Assembly: GCA_029881015.1 (NCBI GenBank)
Contig: JAOUNK010000002.1
Coordinates: 1 to 53,246 of the forward strand
Length of the DNA stretch: 53,246 bases
Source of the DNA: Gammaproteobacteria bacterium
GTDB lineage: Bacteria > Pseudomonadota > Gammaproteobacteria > Steroidobacterales > Woeseiaceae
Direction: 5' to 3'
Part shown: positions 8,017-16,080 of the stretch, piece after piece
How the letters are laid out: each line of letters begins with the position of its first letter
Numbering within the stretch: the first letter of the stretch is position 1
The notes under the pieces: generated by a model
Told to the model about the DNA's origin: nothing
The model's input: the letters and a program-made list of their open reading frames with translations, nothing else
The model's database searches: none
Position numbers and translations under genes: made by a program

Positions 8017-9167
8017 CGGGCAAGCGCCTGGTCGAGGTCGGCGACCAGGTCGTCAACGGCCTCGATACCGACGGAGAGTCGAATCAGCGTGTCGCTGATC
8101 CCGAGCTTGGCTCGCTCCTCGGCAGGCACACTGGCGTGCGTCATGATCGCCGGATGATCCACAAGACTCTCGACACCACCCAGGCTCTCGGCCAGCGAGA
8201 ACACCCGGCAGCGCTCGAGGAATGAACGCGCATTGTCGAGATCGCCTTTTATAAAGAACGTCACGATACCGCCGAAGCCGGGCATTTGCTGTTGCGCAAG
8301 ATCGTGCTGCGGATGTGAAGGTAAGCCCGGATAGAGCACGCTGTCCACGCGCTCATCCTGTTCGAGCCATACAGCGATCTTCATCGCGCTTGCACAGTGA
8401 CGCTCCATGCGAACGTCCAGTGTCTTCACGCCACGCAGCGCCAGGAAACTGTCGAACGGCCCTGCAACTGAACCGATGGAGTTCTGCAAGAACGCAAGGC
8501 GCTCGGCAAGTTCGCCATCGCCGACAACGACAATGCCGCCGACCATGTCCGAGTGGCCGTTGATAAACTTCGTCGCCGAGTGCATGACGATGTCCGCACC
8601 GAGTTCAAGCGGTCGCTGCAGGTACGGCGTCGCGAACGTGTTGTCGACGACGACCAGCGCACCGCGCCGCCTGGCCAGCGCCGAGATTGCCTTCAGATCC
8701 ACAAGCTTGAGCAGCGGATTGGTCGGCGATTCGATCCAGACCATCGCGGTGTCCTCTCGCAATGCCGCCTCGGCGGCGACAAGATCACTGAGGTCTGCAT
8801 AACTGAACTCCAGTCCCGCACTGCGCTCGCGCACTCCCGAAAACAGGCGGCGTGTACCGCCGTACAGGTCGTCCATTGCCAGGATATGGCTGCCGCTGTC
8901 GACGAGTTCGAGAATCGTGCCGGTGGCGGCCATGCCCGAGGCAAACGCGAACCCATGACTGCCCGACTCGAGATCGGCGACGCAACGTTCGTAGGCCATA
9001 CGCGTCGGGTTCTGGGTCCGCGAGTATTCGTAGCCCTTGTGCACGCCCGGGCTTTCCTGCACGTACGTCGATGTCGCGTAGATCGGTGGCATGATGGCGC
9101 CCGTTGTCGGATCGGGACTCTGGCCTGCGTGAATCGCGCGTGTCGCAAATTTTTTCTTGTCTTTCAT
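8013..9167 (-). CDS. Cystathionine gamma-lyase (Cys/Met-metabolism PLP enzyme)
   Basis: A 384-aa fold-type I PLP enzyme. The PLP lysine is K200 in MHSATKFINGHSDMVGG; SGMAATGTIL binds the PLP phosphate, and the YSRTQNPTR segment is typical of the family. The family includes cystathionine gamma-synthase, beta-lyase and gamma-lyase, which sequence reading alone separates poorly. The neighbour decides: a cystathionine beta-synthase gene ends 8 bases upstream on the same strand, so cleavage of cystathionine to cysteine, 2-oxobutyrate and ammonia (the mccB/CTH role) is most likely. Gamma-synthase activity remains possible. Confidence 0.85.
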   Translation of the reverse strand: MKDKKKFATRAIHAGQSPDPTTGAIMPPIYATSTYVQESPGVHKGYEYSRTQNPTRMAYERCVADLESGSHGFAFASGMAATGTILELVDSGSHILAMDDLYGGTRRLFSGVRERSAGLEFSYADLSDLVAAEAALREDTAMVWIESPTNPLLKLVDLKAISALARRRGALVVVDNTFATPYLQRPLELGADIVMHSATKFINGHSDMVGGIVVVGDGELAERLAFLQNSIGSVAGPFDSFLALRGVKTLDVRMERHCASAMKIAVWLEQDERVDSVLYPGLPSHPQHDLAQQQMPGFGGIVTFFIKGDLDNARSFLERCRVFSLAESLGGVESLVDHPAIMTHASVPAEERAKLGISDTLIRLSVGIEAVDDLVADLDQALAR

Positions 9168-9175
9168 TTGTCGTC

Positions 9176-10537
9176 CTACATCTGCCGCCGCAGGTAATTG
9201 AGTACGTCGGAGCGCGTAATCAGCCCCTGGAAGTCGTCACCGTCCATGATGGCAGCATAGGGTTGTACGCGCAGCATCGCGACAAGGTTGTTGAGGCTTT
9301 CCGATTTGTCGAGCTTGATAAAAGCCGATTCCATTGCCTGCTCAACCGGAGCGGTCATCAGGTCGGGATGGCCGTACACGAACTGGATGATGGCGTCTTC
9401 CGTCACGATGCCGACCAGCCGGCCATCGTGCATGACCGGCAGCTGTGAGAACCCGGCATTGCGCAAGCGATTGTGCGCGGTCGTGAGGATGTCGGTCGGC
9501 CCGACTGTCGTCGTTGCGCGCTCACCGTGCGGGCGGCCGATCAGGTCACGCAGATCGCCACATTGCTCGCGCTCGATAAAGCCCTGGTCTTCCATCCAGA
9601 AATCGTTGTACAGCTTGGAGAGATACTTGTTGCCGGTATCGCAGGCGAACGTCACGACGCGCTTCGGCTCGGTCTGTTCGCGGCAATACCTCAGTGCCGC
9701 GGCCAGCAGCGTGCCCGACGATGAACCCGCCAGCACACCTTCCTTGCGTAGCAGCTCGCGTGCGACTGCGAACGACTCGGCGTCACTGATCGCAAAGGCC
9801 TTGACCACCTTGTCGAAGTCCGCGATGTCCGGAATGAAGTCCTCGCCAATACCTTCGACCAGCCAGCTGCCGCCTTCGCCGATGACACCCTCGTTGATGT
9901 AGTCCGTCAGGATCGAACCCTCCGGGTCCGCGAGAACCATGTCGACGTGCGGCGCATGCTCCTTGAGGAACTTGCCGATACCGGAGACCGTGCCACTCGA
10001 GCCGACACCCAGCACGATCGCATCGAGGTCGCCGCCCATTTGTTCGAGAATCTCGGGGGCCGTCCCGGTCTCGTGGGCCAGCGGGTTATCGGGATTGCCG
10101 AACTGGTTGATGAAGTAGGCGCCGCGCTCTTCGGCAATTCGCTTGCCAAGGTCCTGGTAATACTCCGGGTGGCCGCGCCCGACGTCGGACCGCGTCAGGA
10201 TGACCTCCGCGCCCATGGCGCGAAGATTGAAGATTTTTTCCTGGCTCATCTTGTCCGGCAGGACGATGACGAGCCGGTAGTCTTTTTGTGCCGCGACCAG
10301 CGCAAGACCGAGGCCCGTGTTGCCCGCGGTCGCCTCGACTATTGTGTCACCGGGCCTGATGTCCCCGCGTTTCTCGGCCTCCTCGATCATGGAGATACCG
10401 ATACGGTCCTTGATCGATCCGCCCGGATTCATCAGCTCCAGTTTCAGGAACAGGCGGCATGGACCCGTGTCAAGATGCGTCACCTCGAGCATCGGCGTTT
10501 GGCCTACCATGTCGAGGATGTTGGAATACACGTTCAT
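9176..10537 (-). CDS. Cystathionine beta-synthase with C-terminal CBS pair
   Basis: A 453-aa fold-type II PLP enzyme that joins serine (or O-acetylserine) and homocysteine to cystathionine. The PLP lysine is K43 in NPGGSIKDR; EATAGNTG and GVGSSGTVSGIG are the asparagine-loop and phosphate-binding motifs. Residues about 330-453 form two CBS domains (LPVMHDGRLVGIVTEDAI and YAAIMDGDDFQGLITRSDVL), the regulatory module that binds adenosyl compounds in eukaryotic CBS. The two CBS domains separate it from plain CysK. I chose ATG 10537; a TTG six bases upstream is possible. It pairs with the lyase downstream and is divergent from prmC, 45 bases away. Confidence 0.88.
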   Translation of the reverse strand: MNVYSNILDMVGQTPMLEVTHLDTGPCRLFLKLELMNPGGSIKDRIGISMIEEAEKRGDIRPGDTIVEATAGNTGLGLALVAAQKDYRLVIVLPDKMSQEKIFNLRAMGAEVILTRSDVGRGHPEYYQDLGKRIAEERGAYFINQFGNPDNPLAHETGTAPEILEQMGGDLDAIVLGVGSSGTVSGIGKFLKEHAPHVDMVLADPEGSILTDYINEGVIGEGGSWLVEGIGEDFIPDIADFDKVVKAFAISDAESFAVARELLRKEGVLAGSSSGTLLAAALRYCREQTEPKRVVTFACDTGNKYLSKLYNDFWMEDQGFIEREQCGDLRDLIGRPHGERATTTVGPTDILTTAHNRLRNAGFSQLPVMHDGRLVGIVTEDAIIQFVYGHPDLMTAPVEQAMESAFIKLDKSESLNNLVAMLRVQPYAAIMDGDDFQGLITRSDVLNYLRRQM

Positions 10538-10582
10538 GGGCAAAGAAGTTACATTGGTAAGTTTCGGCGAGTGTACGCGATC

Positions 10583-11419
10583 ATGAGACTCGATGCTGCT
10601 ATTGCGGAGGCGACGGAGCGTCTGTCGCAGGTGAGCGAATCACCGCGCCTCGACGCCGAGATCCTGTTATGCCGGACAATCGACATGCCGCGCAGCTACC
10701 TGTTCGCACACCCGGAAGACGAACTCGACGACCTGACCGCCGAGCGCTTTGGCGCCGTACTCGAGCGGCGCCTTGGCGGTGAACCCATGGCCTACATCAT
10801 GGGTACCCGGGAGTTCTGGTCCCATGAACTGCTGGTCAGTCCCGCCACTCTCGTGCCACGCCCCGAGACGGAACTGCTGGTCGACCTCGCGCTGCGCGAG
10901 ATTCCGCGCAAGGCCGAGTGGCAGGTGCTCGATCTTGGCACGGGCAGTGGCGCGATCGCGATTGCCATCGCGGGTGAGCGCCGCCTGTGCCGGGTTACAG
11001 CCGTCGACATCAGCGAAGGCGCACTGGCGATCGCCCGTGAAAACGTCCGCGCGTTGGCGCGTGGCAATATCGACCTCCTGCACGGCAGCTGGACGGCACC
11101 GGTCCGGGGTCGGGAATTCAATATCATCGTTGCCAATCCGCCGTACGTGCGCAGCGATGACGAGGTCCTGCTGAACCTGCAGCATGAACCGCTAACCGCG
11201 CTGGCCGCGGGCAGGGACGGGCTCGACGCGATCCGCGTACTCGCGGCCGAATGCGGCGCCATTCTCGCCAACAACGGCGTACTCCTGATCGAGCATGGCG
11301 CGGAGCAGCCGGCCGCCGTGGCCGAGCTGCTGCAGAAGCACGGCTGGACGGATATTTGCTGCCATAATGACCTTGCCGGGCTGCCACGCGTGACAGTAGC
11401 GCGCCGGGGTGGTAAATAA
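10583..11419 (+). CDS. prmC: Peptide chain release factor N5-glutamine methyltransferase
   Basis: Methylates the GGQ glutamine of RF1 and RF2 using SAM. The 278-aa protein has an N-terminal helical domain ([20 protein letters not shown]), the linker [17 protein letters not shown], the SAM loop [16 protein letters not shown] and the catalytic [17 protein letters not shown] and NPPY together identify PrmC/HemK. The frame runs open far upstream as the antisense of CBS; ATG 10583 is the first start giving the family N-terminus. It is close to ppiB downstream (28 bases). Its usual place directly after prfA is lost here. Confidence 0.95.
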   Translation: MRLDAAIAEATERLSQVSESPRLDAEILLCRTIDMPRSYLFAHPEDELDDLTAERFGAVLERRLGGEPMAYIMGTREFWSHELLVSPATLVPRPETELLVDLALREIPRKAEWQVLDLGTGSGAIAIAIAGERRLCRVTAVDISEGALAIARENVRALARGNIDLLHGSWTAPVRGREFNIIVANPPYVRSDDEVLLNLQHEPLTALAAGRDGLDAIRVLAAECGAILANNGVLLIEHGAEQPAAVAELLQKHGWTDICCHNDLAGLPRVTVARRGGK

Positions 11420-11447
11420 CGGCCCTCATTCACGCTTGCGAGACATC

Positions 11448-11933
11448 ATGATCACGATCAAGACCAACCACGGCGACATTGGCGTCGAACTCTTCGACGA
11501 CAAAGCCCCGATTACCTGCGAAAATTTTCGCCAGTACATCACCGACGGCCACTACGCCGGCACCGTTTTCCACCGCGTCATTCCTAACTTCATGATCCAG
11601 GGAGGCGGCATGGACGCGAGCATGGCCTCGAAAACGACTCGCGACCCGATCAAGAACGAAGCGGATAATGGCGAATCGAATGTCCGCGGCACGCTCGCGA
11701 TGGCCCGCACCGGTGTCGTCGACAGTGCGACATCGCAGTTCTTTATCAACCTGCGTGACAACGATTTCCTGAATCACGGAACGCGCGACTTCGGCTACGC
11801 CGTTTTCGGCAAGGTCAGCACCGGCATGGACGTCGTGGATACCATCGGCGGCGTCCCGACGGGCAACCAGGGCGGTCACCAGGATGTGCCGGTCGAGGCC
11901 GTCGAGATCATCGAAGTCACGATCGACGAATGA
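11448..11933 (+). CDS. ppiB: Peptidyl-prolyl cis-trans isomerase, cyclophilin type
   Basis: A 161-aa cyclophilin without signal peptide or membrane segment, so a cytoplasmic proline isomerase like PpiB. Signature parts are [19 protein letters not shown] (catalytic Arg in FHRVI, then the FMIQGG strand), GTLAMARTG and [10 protein letters not shown]. The family length is about 164 aa. The ATG at 11448 gives [15 protein letters not shown], the usual start; the open frame upstream adds an unlikely 13 residues. The stop overlaps the next start by 4 bases (ATGA), implying coupling to the E1-like gene. Confidence 0.95.
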   Translation: MITIKTNHGDIGVELFDDKAPITCENFRQYITDGHYAGTVFHRVIPNFMIQGGGMDASMASKTTRDPIKNEADNGESNVRGTLAMARTGVVDSATSQFFINLRDNDFLNHGTRDFGYAVFGKVSTGMDVVDTIGGVPTGNQGGHQDVPVEAVEIIEVTIDE

Positions 11934-12652
11934 CCCGCGACGCCCGTCACCTTGCACTACCGCAGGTTGGTGCGGACGGGCAGCAGCGCATTGCCGCGGG
12001 CAGCGTCCTGCTAATCGGCGTGGGCGGTATCGGCTGCGCCGCGGCTGCTTACCTGGCATCGAGCGGCGTCGGACACGTCACGGTGTGCGATTTCGATACC
12101 GTCGACGAGACCAACCTCGGCCGCCAGGTCCTGTACGCAAAGGGGCATATCGGCGAACTCAAGGCCGAGGTGGCTGCGACGAGGCTGCGCAAGATCAATC
12201 CGCACATCGAGGTTACCGCTGTCAGCGAGCGCCTGACCGGCGGGGCGCTGGCCACGGCGGTGGCCGCCGCCGACGTGGTGCTCGACGGCAGCGACAATTT
12301 CCCGACTCGCTTCGCGGTCAACGACGCCTGCGTTGCCGGGTCCCGTCGCCTCGTGTCGGGTTCGGCGATTCGACTCGAAGGCCAGCTCGCCGTGTTCGGC
12401 CCGGACTATGCGCACTCGCCCTGCTACCGCTGCCTCTATGTCGATGCCGATGAATCCCTCGGCGACTGCGCCGGCAACGGCGTTCTCGCGCCGGTACCGG
12501 GCGTCATCGGTACGCTTATGGCGGTCGAGTGTCTCAAGTACCTCGCGGGCATCGCGCCGCCGGCACCGCTGCTCAGGCTCTACGACGGCATGGCCAGCGA
12601 GTTTCGCCACCTGGGTGTCGGCAAGCGAGCGGACTGTCCGGCATGCGGGTGA
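11930..12652 (+). CDS. MoeB/ThiF-family E1-like adenylyltransferase
   Basis: A 240-aa protein of the HesA/MoeB/ThiF family, which adenylates the C-terminal glycine of a ubiquitin-like sulfur carrier (MoaD or ThiS). The nucleotide loop is [18 protein letters not shown], followed by the [10 protein letters not shown] segment whose arginine contacts ATP, and [16 protein letters not shown] catalytic-type Cys lies in [16 protein letters not shown]. Zinc cysteines CYRC and CPAC are present as two CxxC pairs. No MoaD, ThiS, MoaE or thi gene is in the window, so molybdopterin versus thiamine use is undecided. It overlaps its neighbours at both ends (4 and 10 bases). Confidence 0.88.
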   Translation: MTRDARHLALPQVGADGQQRIAAGSVLLIGVGGIGCAAAAYLASSGVGHVTVCDFDTVDETNLGRQVLYAKGHIGELKAEVAATRLRKINPHIEVTAVSERLTGGALATAVAAADVVLDGSDNFPTRFAVNDACVAGSRRLVSGSAIRLEGQLAVFGPDYAHSPCYRCLYVDADESLGDCAGNGVLAPVPGVIGTLMAVECLKYLAGIAPPAPLLRLYDGMASEFRHLGVGKRADCPACG

Positions 12653-13569
12653 CGAGAACCGGTCTCGTCGAAGCGGTAGCGGTCGCGACGATCGCCTTCT
12701 CGGTGGTGACCGTGCTGCCGATTGACCAGTTCTTCGTACAACTGTTCACGCATTTCAGGTTGCAGTACCTGGGCATCTCGCTGCTGTTGCTCGCCGTCTT
12801 CCTGAGACTACGCAAGCCCTGGTTCATCGGCGGCATCGCGGTTTCGGTGGTCATCAACGGCATCGCAGTTCTGCCCTGGTATTTCGGCAAGGACGCTCCG
12901 GGAACAGGCACACCGCTGAAGGTGCTGCACGCGAATGTACTGTCCGGCAATACCGAGTACGAACGCCTGTTCGCACTCCTTGCCGCCGAGCAACCCGACG
13001 TTGTCATGCTGCAGGAGGTTTCGCCCGCCTGGCTGGCCGCACTGGAGGGACTTCGAGCCGACTATCCCTATTCCTACGCCGAAGCGCGCGAAGGCAATTT
13101 CGGTATCGCGTTGTTCTCACGATTGCCGATGGTGTCCGCCAGTCACTTCGACAGTCCTCCCCGGGGCTACCCGACCATCGTGGCGTCGATAGAGGTCGGC
13201 CAGGACGTCGTGCGCGTCATCGGCACTCATGCGATGATCCCGGTCAGCGGCAACTTCTATGAGGCACGCAACACGCAGCTCAGGGACATCGCCGAACGCC
13301 TCGGCAAGCAAACCGGGCCGAGGCTGCTCATTGGTGACCTGAACCTGAGTCAGTGGGATGTCAATTACCGCGTGCTGGAGCAGGTGTCCGGGTTGCGCAA
13401 CGCCAGGCAGGGATTCGGCGTTGTACCTACGTGGCCTGTATTCATGCCGCCTGCGATGATCCCGATCGACCACGTACTGGTGTCCGATGCCTTTGCGGTG
13501 ACCGACATTTACAGCGGACCCCGCATCGGTTCGGATCATCTGCCGCTGGTCGTCACGCTCAGTCTGTGA
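12643..13569 (+). CDS. Membrane-anchored endonuclease/exonuclease/phosphatase-family hydrolase
   Basis: A 308-aa protein with three N-terminal hydrophobic segments (about residues 7-28, 37-55 and 59-78), then an EEP-fold hydrolase domain from residue 90. Motifs in order: HANVLSGN, VVMLQEVSPAW (metal-binding Glu), GNFGIALFSRLPM, GTHAMIP, LLIGDLNLSQWD (catalytic Asp/Asn) and GSDHLPLVVTLSL (catalytic Asp-His). All key residues are present, so it should be active, with the domain probably facing the periplasm. The substrate may be DNA, a phosphoester or a sphingomyelin-type lipid. The start overlaps the E1-like gene by 10 bases, suggesting a small operon prmC-ppiB-E1-EEP. Confidence 0.8.
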   Translation: MRVTRTGLVEAVAVATIAFSVVTVLPIDQFFVQLFTHFRLQYLGISLLLLAVFLRLRKPWFIGGIAVSVVINGIAVLPWYFGKDAPGTGTPLKVLHANVLSGNTEYERLFALLAAEQPDVVMLQEVSPAWLAALEGLRADYPYSYAEAREGNFGIALFSRLPMVSASHFDSPPRGYPTIVASIEVGQDVVRVIGTHAMIPVSGNFYEARNTQLRDIAERLGKQTGPRLLIGDLNLSQWDVNYRVLEQVSGLRNARQGFGVVPTWPVFMPPAMIPIDHVLVSDAFAVTDIYSGPRIGSDHLPLVVTLSL

Positions 13570-13582
13570 CGACCAGTGGCAG
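13540..13582. terminator. Strong 17-bp hairpin between convergent genes
   Basis: The arms 13540-13556 and 13566-13582 pair over 17 positions with a single G-U wobble and a 9-base loop. The stem contains the stop codon of the EEP gene (TGA at 13567-13569) and lies 12 bases before the end of the convergent small secreted gene. No clear poly-T run follows on either side. It may be a Rho-independent-like bidirectional terminator or a 3'-end stabiliser. Confidence 0.5.
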
Positions 13583-13594
13583 GTCTGCTGTCGA

Positions 13595-13930
13595 TCACTT
13601 GTTCTTCTGGCGAATCTGGAATCGCTTGATCCGGGACTGGTCATTGACCGCGCAGGCAGCCGCGTACTCGCGAATGACCGTGTCGCCGTCAGCGCCGTAT
13701 ACCAGCGTCTGAATTCGCAGCTTGTGCCCTGAAACCCGGCGATCCTCGGTCTGCACGTTGTAGACCACGTTGGCGGCGTCCGAAAAATCGGCGTGGCTCG
13801 CCACCTCGGCAACGCAGGTGTCAATGCTGCTCTGCGGTGCGTCTGACGTGAAGCCGGGTACGGCGAAGGCGACATTGGCGGCGAACAAGCCGAGCAGGGT
13901 CAGCGCGACAGCAATCTTGCAATTCATCAT
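13595..13930 (-). CDS. Small secreted protein, TetR-operator controlled, function unknown
   Basis: A 111-aa protein (109 mature-type residues if the second Met is used) with a clear signal peptide: MMNCKIAVALTLLGLFAANVAFA, then AVPGF. The mature part is about 87 aa, has two cysteines (near residues 39 and 88) that could form one disulfide, and ends in a basic tail IKRFQIRQKNK. I recognise no family. AGAGGA lies 7 bases before the first ATG. Its promoter region carries two copies of the palindrome that also covers the promoter of the neighbouring TetR gene, so it is very likely repressed by that regulator. Confidence 0.75.
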   Translation of the reverse strand: MMNCKIAVALTLLGLFAANVAFAVPGFTSDAPQSSIDTCVAEVASHADFSDAANVVYNVQTEDRRVSGHKLRIQTLVYGADGDTVIREYAAACAVNDQSRIKRFQIRQKNK

Positions 13931-13952
13931 GGTCTTGTCCTCTGGTTATATA

Positions 13953-13972
13953 GTCAGAATATTCATTCTGTT
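13953..13972. promoter_or_regulatory. TetR operator copy 1, at the promoter of the small secreted gene
   Basis: CAGAAT-ATTC-ATTCTG (13955-13970), followed by TT, is a perfect 6-bp inverted repeat with a 4-base spacer. It matches the copies at 14011-14026 and 14648-14663 in the form CAGAAY-NNTC-RTTCTGTT. It directly abuts TATATA (13947-13952 on the minus strand), a plausible -10 box of the small secreted gene, so bound repressor would block RNA polymerase. Confidence 0.7.
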
Positions 13973-14008
13973 TAGCGGAAAAAAAACGCACCTCGCGATG
14001 CCTGGTGT

Positions 14009-14028
14009 ATCAGAACAATCGTTCTGTT
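14009..14028. promoter_or_regulatory. TetR operator copy 2, upstream of the small secreted gene
   Basis: CAGAAC-AATC-GTTCTG (14011-14026) followed by TT is a perfect 6-bp inverted repeat with the same 4-base spacing as the other two copies. Its centre is 56 bases from copy 1, about five helix turns, which would suit cooperative binding or looping. It lies just downstream of the tetR stop codon. Confidence 0.65.
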
Positions 14029-14042
14029 TTAAGCAAAAAAAC

Positions 14043-14639
14043 TCAGCTCCTGGCACCGGGACGCAATGCATCCAGTGTGCTGTCGACGATTCCGTCCAGT
14101 GTCGACTTCGGGAACCCGGTTCGCCCAAGCACGGCGAGGCCAAACATGGAGCTCGTCAGCAATTCGCCGGCTGCGTCGACATCGACATCGCCGGCCACCT
14201 CACCCCTGCCCTTCGCCGAGTCGAGGCCAATGGCGAAGGCCTTCGACATGCGCTTCATGAAGCGCTGCAGGACGCCGCGCAGTTCTTCGTCCTGCGGGGC
14301 CAGTTCCATGGCCGTATGGATGAACAAGCAGCCCTTGTTTTCCTCAGCGCAACACATGTCCGCGACCCTCTCATCGAAGATCCGGCGGATGTGATCCAGT
14401 GAGGCTCCCGGCTCCAGCAAGCGCAGGAAGGACTGCTTGCCCATGCCTTCTGCGTACTGCTCGAGCGCCTGCTCGAACAGCTCTCGTTTGTTGCCAAATG
14501 TGCCATAGAGCCCGTAGCGGCTCACGCCGGTGGTCCGCACGATGTCCTCCATCGAGGTCTCGGAGTACCCCTTGGAGGCAAACAGATCCACCACTTGGCC
14601 CAGGGCTGTCGTTGGATCAAAGGTGCGGGCTCTATTCAT
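14043..14639 (-). CDS. TetR-family repressor, NemR-like
   Basis: A 198-aa regulator. The N-terminal helix-turn-helix reads ALGQVVDLFASKGYSETSMEDIVRTTGVSRYGLYGTFGNKRELF, the classic TetR pattern. The ligand domain contains CCAEENKGCLFIHTAMEL, resembling the GCLLVNTAVEL block of NemR-type regulators; its three close cysteines could sense electrophiles or oxidants, which is inference. It has a near-consensus promoter overlapped by a palindrome (14645-14664), so it represses itself. Two more copies sit before the small secreted gene just downstream on the same strand. No enzyme gene typical of NemR regulons is adjacent. Confidence 0.88.
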   Translation of the reverse strand: MNRARTFDPTTALGQVVDLFASKGYSETSMEDIVRTTGVSRYGLYGTFGNKRELFEQALEQYAEGMGKQSFLRLLEPGASLDHIRRIFDERVADMCCAEENKGCLFIHTAMELAPQDEELRGVLQRFMKRMSKAFAIGLDSAKGRGEVAGDVDVDAAGELLTSSMFGLAVLGRTGFPKSTLDGIVDSTLDALRPGARS

Positions 14640-14644
14640 GACGA

Positions 14645-14664
14645 AACAGAATAGTCATTCTGTT
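14645..14664. promoter_or_regulatory. TetR operator copy 3, over the tetR -10 box
   Basis: AACAGAAT-AGTC-ATTCTGTT is a perfect 8-bp inverted repeat with a 4-base spacer, the longest of the three copies. It covers the -10 box (14648-14653) of the tetR promoter and ends 6 bases before the ATG, the standard layout for autorepression. Confidence 0.75.
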
Positions 14665-14676
14665 ACAGGAAGTCAA
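14648..14676 (-). promoter_or_regulatory. Near-consensus sigma70 promoter of the tetR gene
   Basis: Read on the minus strand, TTGACT (-35, 14671-14676) and TATTCT (-10, 14648-14653) are exactly 17 bases apart. The start point expected 6-8 bases after the -10 box falls at about 14640-14642, only 1-3 bases before the ATG at 14639. No ribosome binding site precedes that ATG, so the transcript may be leaderless. Confidence 0.65.
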
Positions 14677-14684
14677 GCGCTCCT

Positions 14685-15944
14685 CTAGCGTAGCGACAAT
14701 TTCAGAACGATGGGTCCGGAAAGCCCGTCCGGCAGCCGGTTTTCGGCATCGAAGCGGTTCCAGTGGCTGTTGGCCACGAAATAAAAGTCATCGCCGACGA
14801 CGACACCGAGAGTCGGCTCATCGAACTGGGGCAGGTTCGCTGCGAGTGTCCGCCCCGCCTCTATGCGGTGACCGTCGTCGCTGAGCCGCAGCGCAGCGAC
14901 GCGATGCGGCCGAATGCCGTTCTGAATCGCGATCAACTCGTTGTTGTAGCGGTACAGGCCGTCGATCCCGTAGTCGCTGAGCGAGTCCGGAACCCCGAGC
15001 TTCACCCTCGAGCCGTCCGCCAGCGAAATGCGCGACAGGCCGCCGATGTAATCCGCGACATACAGGAAGCCCCCGGACTCATCGAGCACCAGTCCCTGGG
15101 GTGAACCGAGTGCGCCCGGGGCAAGAATCGCCGTGAAGGTGCCGGTATCGATGTCGAAGGCGTAGACCGCCCCCGAGAGGCTGTCTGTCGTATATATCGT
15201 GTCGCCGTTGATGACGAGATCACCCAGGAGCTGCGCCTCGGCCAGTGGCGGCAGGACGGCGGCAACGGTGACCTCACCCGTCTGCGCATCGACACGGAAC
15301 AGCCCGGTCTTGCCTTTATCTTCTCCGACATCGGCCAATTGTGCGATGGCGGCGCTGGCAAACCAGAGCCCGCCGTCAGCGTGGAACCGCATGCCGAAGA
15401 CGCTCCAGTGCCCGGCGCGATCACTGACAACCTGCGGCTCGTCGGCAACTCGAACCAGCCGGCCCGTATGAATGCTGCCGAGGTAAGCGGACCCGTCAGG
15501 GGCCAATGCAATGCCCTCCGGTACAAAGCGATCCATCTCCAGCCGGACGGCAATCTCCGCCTGGCCAACGGGCTCGTACAGGTCTTCGACACGCTTTTGA
15601 AAGCTGTCCCAGTCCGGTAACTCGCGCAATGCGGCAAACTCGTCCATCCCGCCAACACCGAAGTCTATGCCGCGCTCCAGTAGCCGGTTGAGCGTCGCGA
15701 GCGATGCCGTTGCATCGCCGCGCAGTGCTTCCGCCAGCGCCAGGTTAAATAATGCACCGGGATAGCCCGGCCGTGCGTCCAGTGATTTCCCTGCCGCGGC
15801 AAGCATGGCGTCAAAGTCCTGCGCCTGGTAAGCCGCAACAAGCTCCGCCCTGGCGTCAGCGTAGTCATCGGCGTGCGTACCCGCTGCGGCCAGCAGGGCC
15901 GCAAGAAAACCCAGGCTGGACCACCTGGAATGAAGATTCGTCAC
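14685..15944 (-). CDS. Secreted SMP-30-like beta-propeller protein with N-terminal TPR-like region
   Basis: A 419-aa exported protein. Using the GTG at 15944 (AAGAGG 9 bases upstream) gives a clean signal peptide, MTNLHSRWSSLGFLAALLAAAGTHA, then DDYADAR. The ATG at 15977 would add 11 basic residues. Residues about 27-110 look like two or three TPR helices (YPGALFNLALAEALRGDATASLATL). The rest is a six-bladed propeller of the SMP-30/gluconolactonase type: EGIALAPDGSAYLGSIHTGRLVRV, GLWFASAAIAQL, GSPQGLVLDESGGFLYVADY. Such proteins hydrolyse lactones or bind metals; the substrate is unknown. It is divergent from the octaheme cytochrome, with 136 bases between starts. Confidence 0.72.
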   Translation of the reverse strand: MTNLHSRWSSLGFLAALLAAAGTHADDYADARAELVAAYQAQDFDAMLAAAGKSLDARPGYPGALFNLALAEALRGDATASLATLNRLLERGIDFGVGGMDEFAALRELPDWDSFQKRVEDLYEPVGQAEIAVRLEMDRFVPEGIALAPDGSAYLGSIHTGRLVRVADEPQVVSDRAGHWSVFGMRFHADGGLWFASAAIAQLADVGEDKGKTGLFRVDAQTGEVTVAAVLPPLAEAQLLGDLVINGDTIYTTDSLSGAVYAFDIDTGTFTAILAPGALGSPQGLVLDESGGFLYVADYIGGLSRISLADGSRVKLGVPDSLSDYGIDGLYRYNNELIAIQNGIRPHRVAALRLSDDGHRIEAGRTLAANLPQFDEPTLGVVVGDDFYFVANSHWNRFDAENRLPDGLSGPIVLKLSLR

Positions 15945-16080
15945 TCGCGCGCGCCTCTTGTTCCGACCTGGCGCCATGATACAGCACGTCCCCGTTGCAG
16001 AGCGTGCATTGCGCGTTGGCCGATCCGGGCATATGCTCGGCACGACGATGCGGCGAAAACCGATAATCAGGAGCCGAGCA

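Noticed and set aside
9947-10582. Long extension of the prmC frame upstream
   Set aside because: This part is antisense to the CBS gene; PrmC homology begins at 10583.
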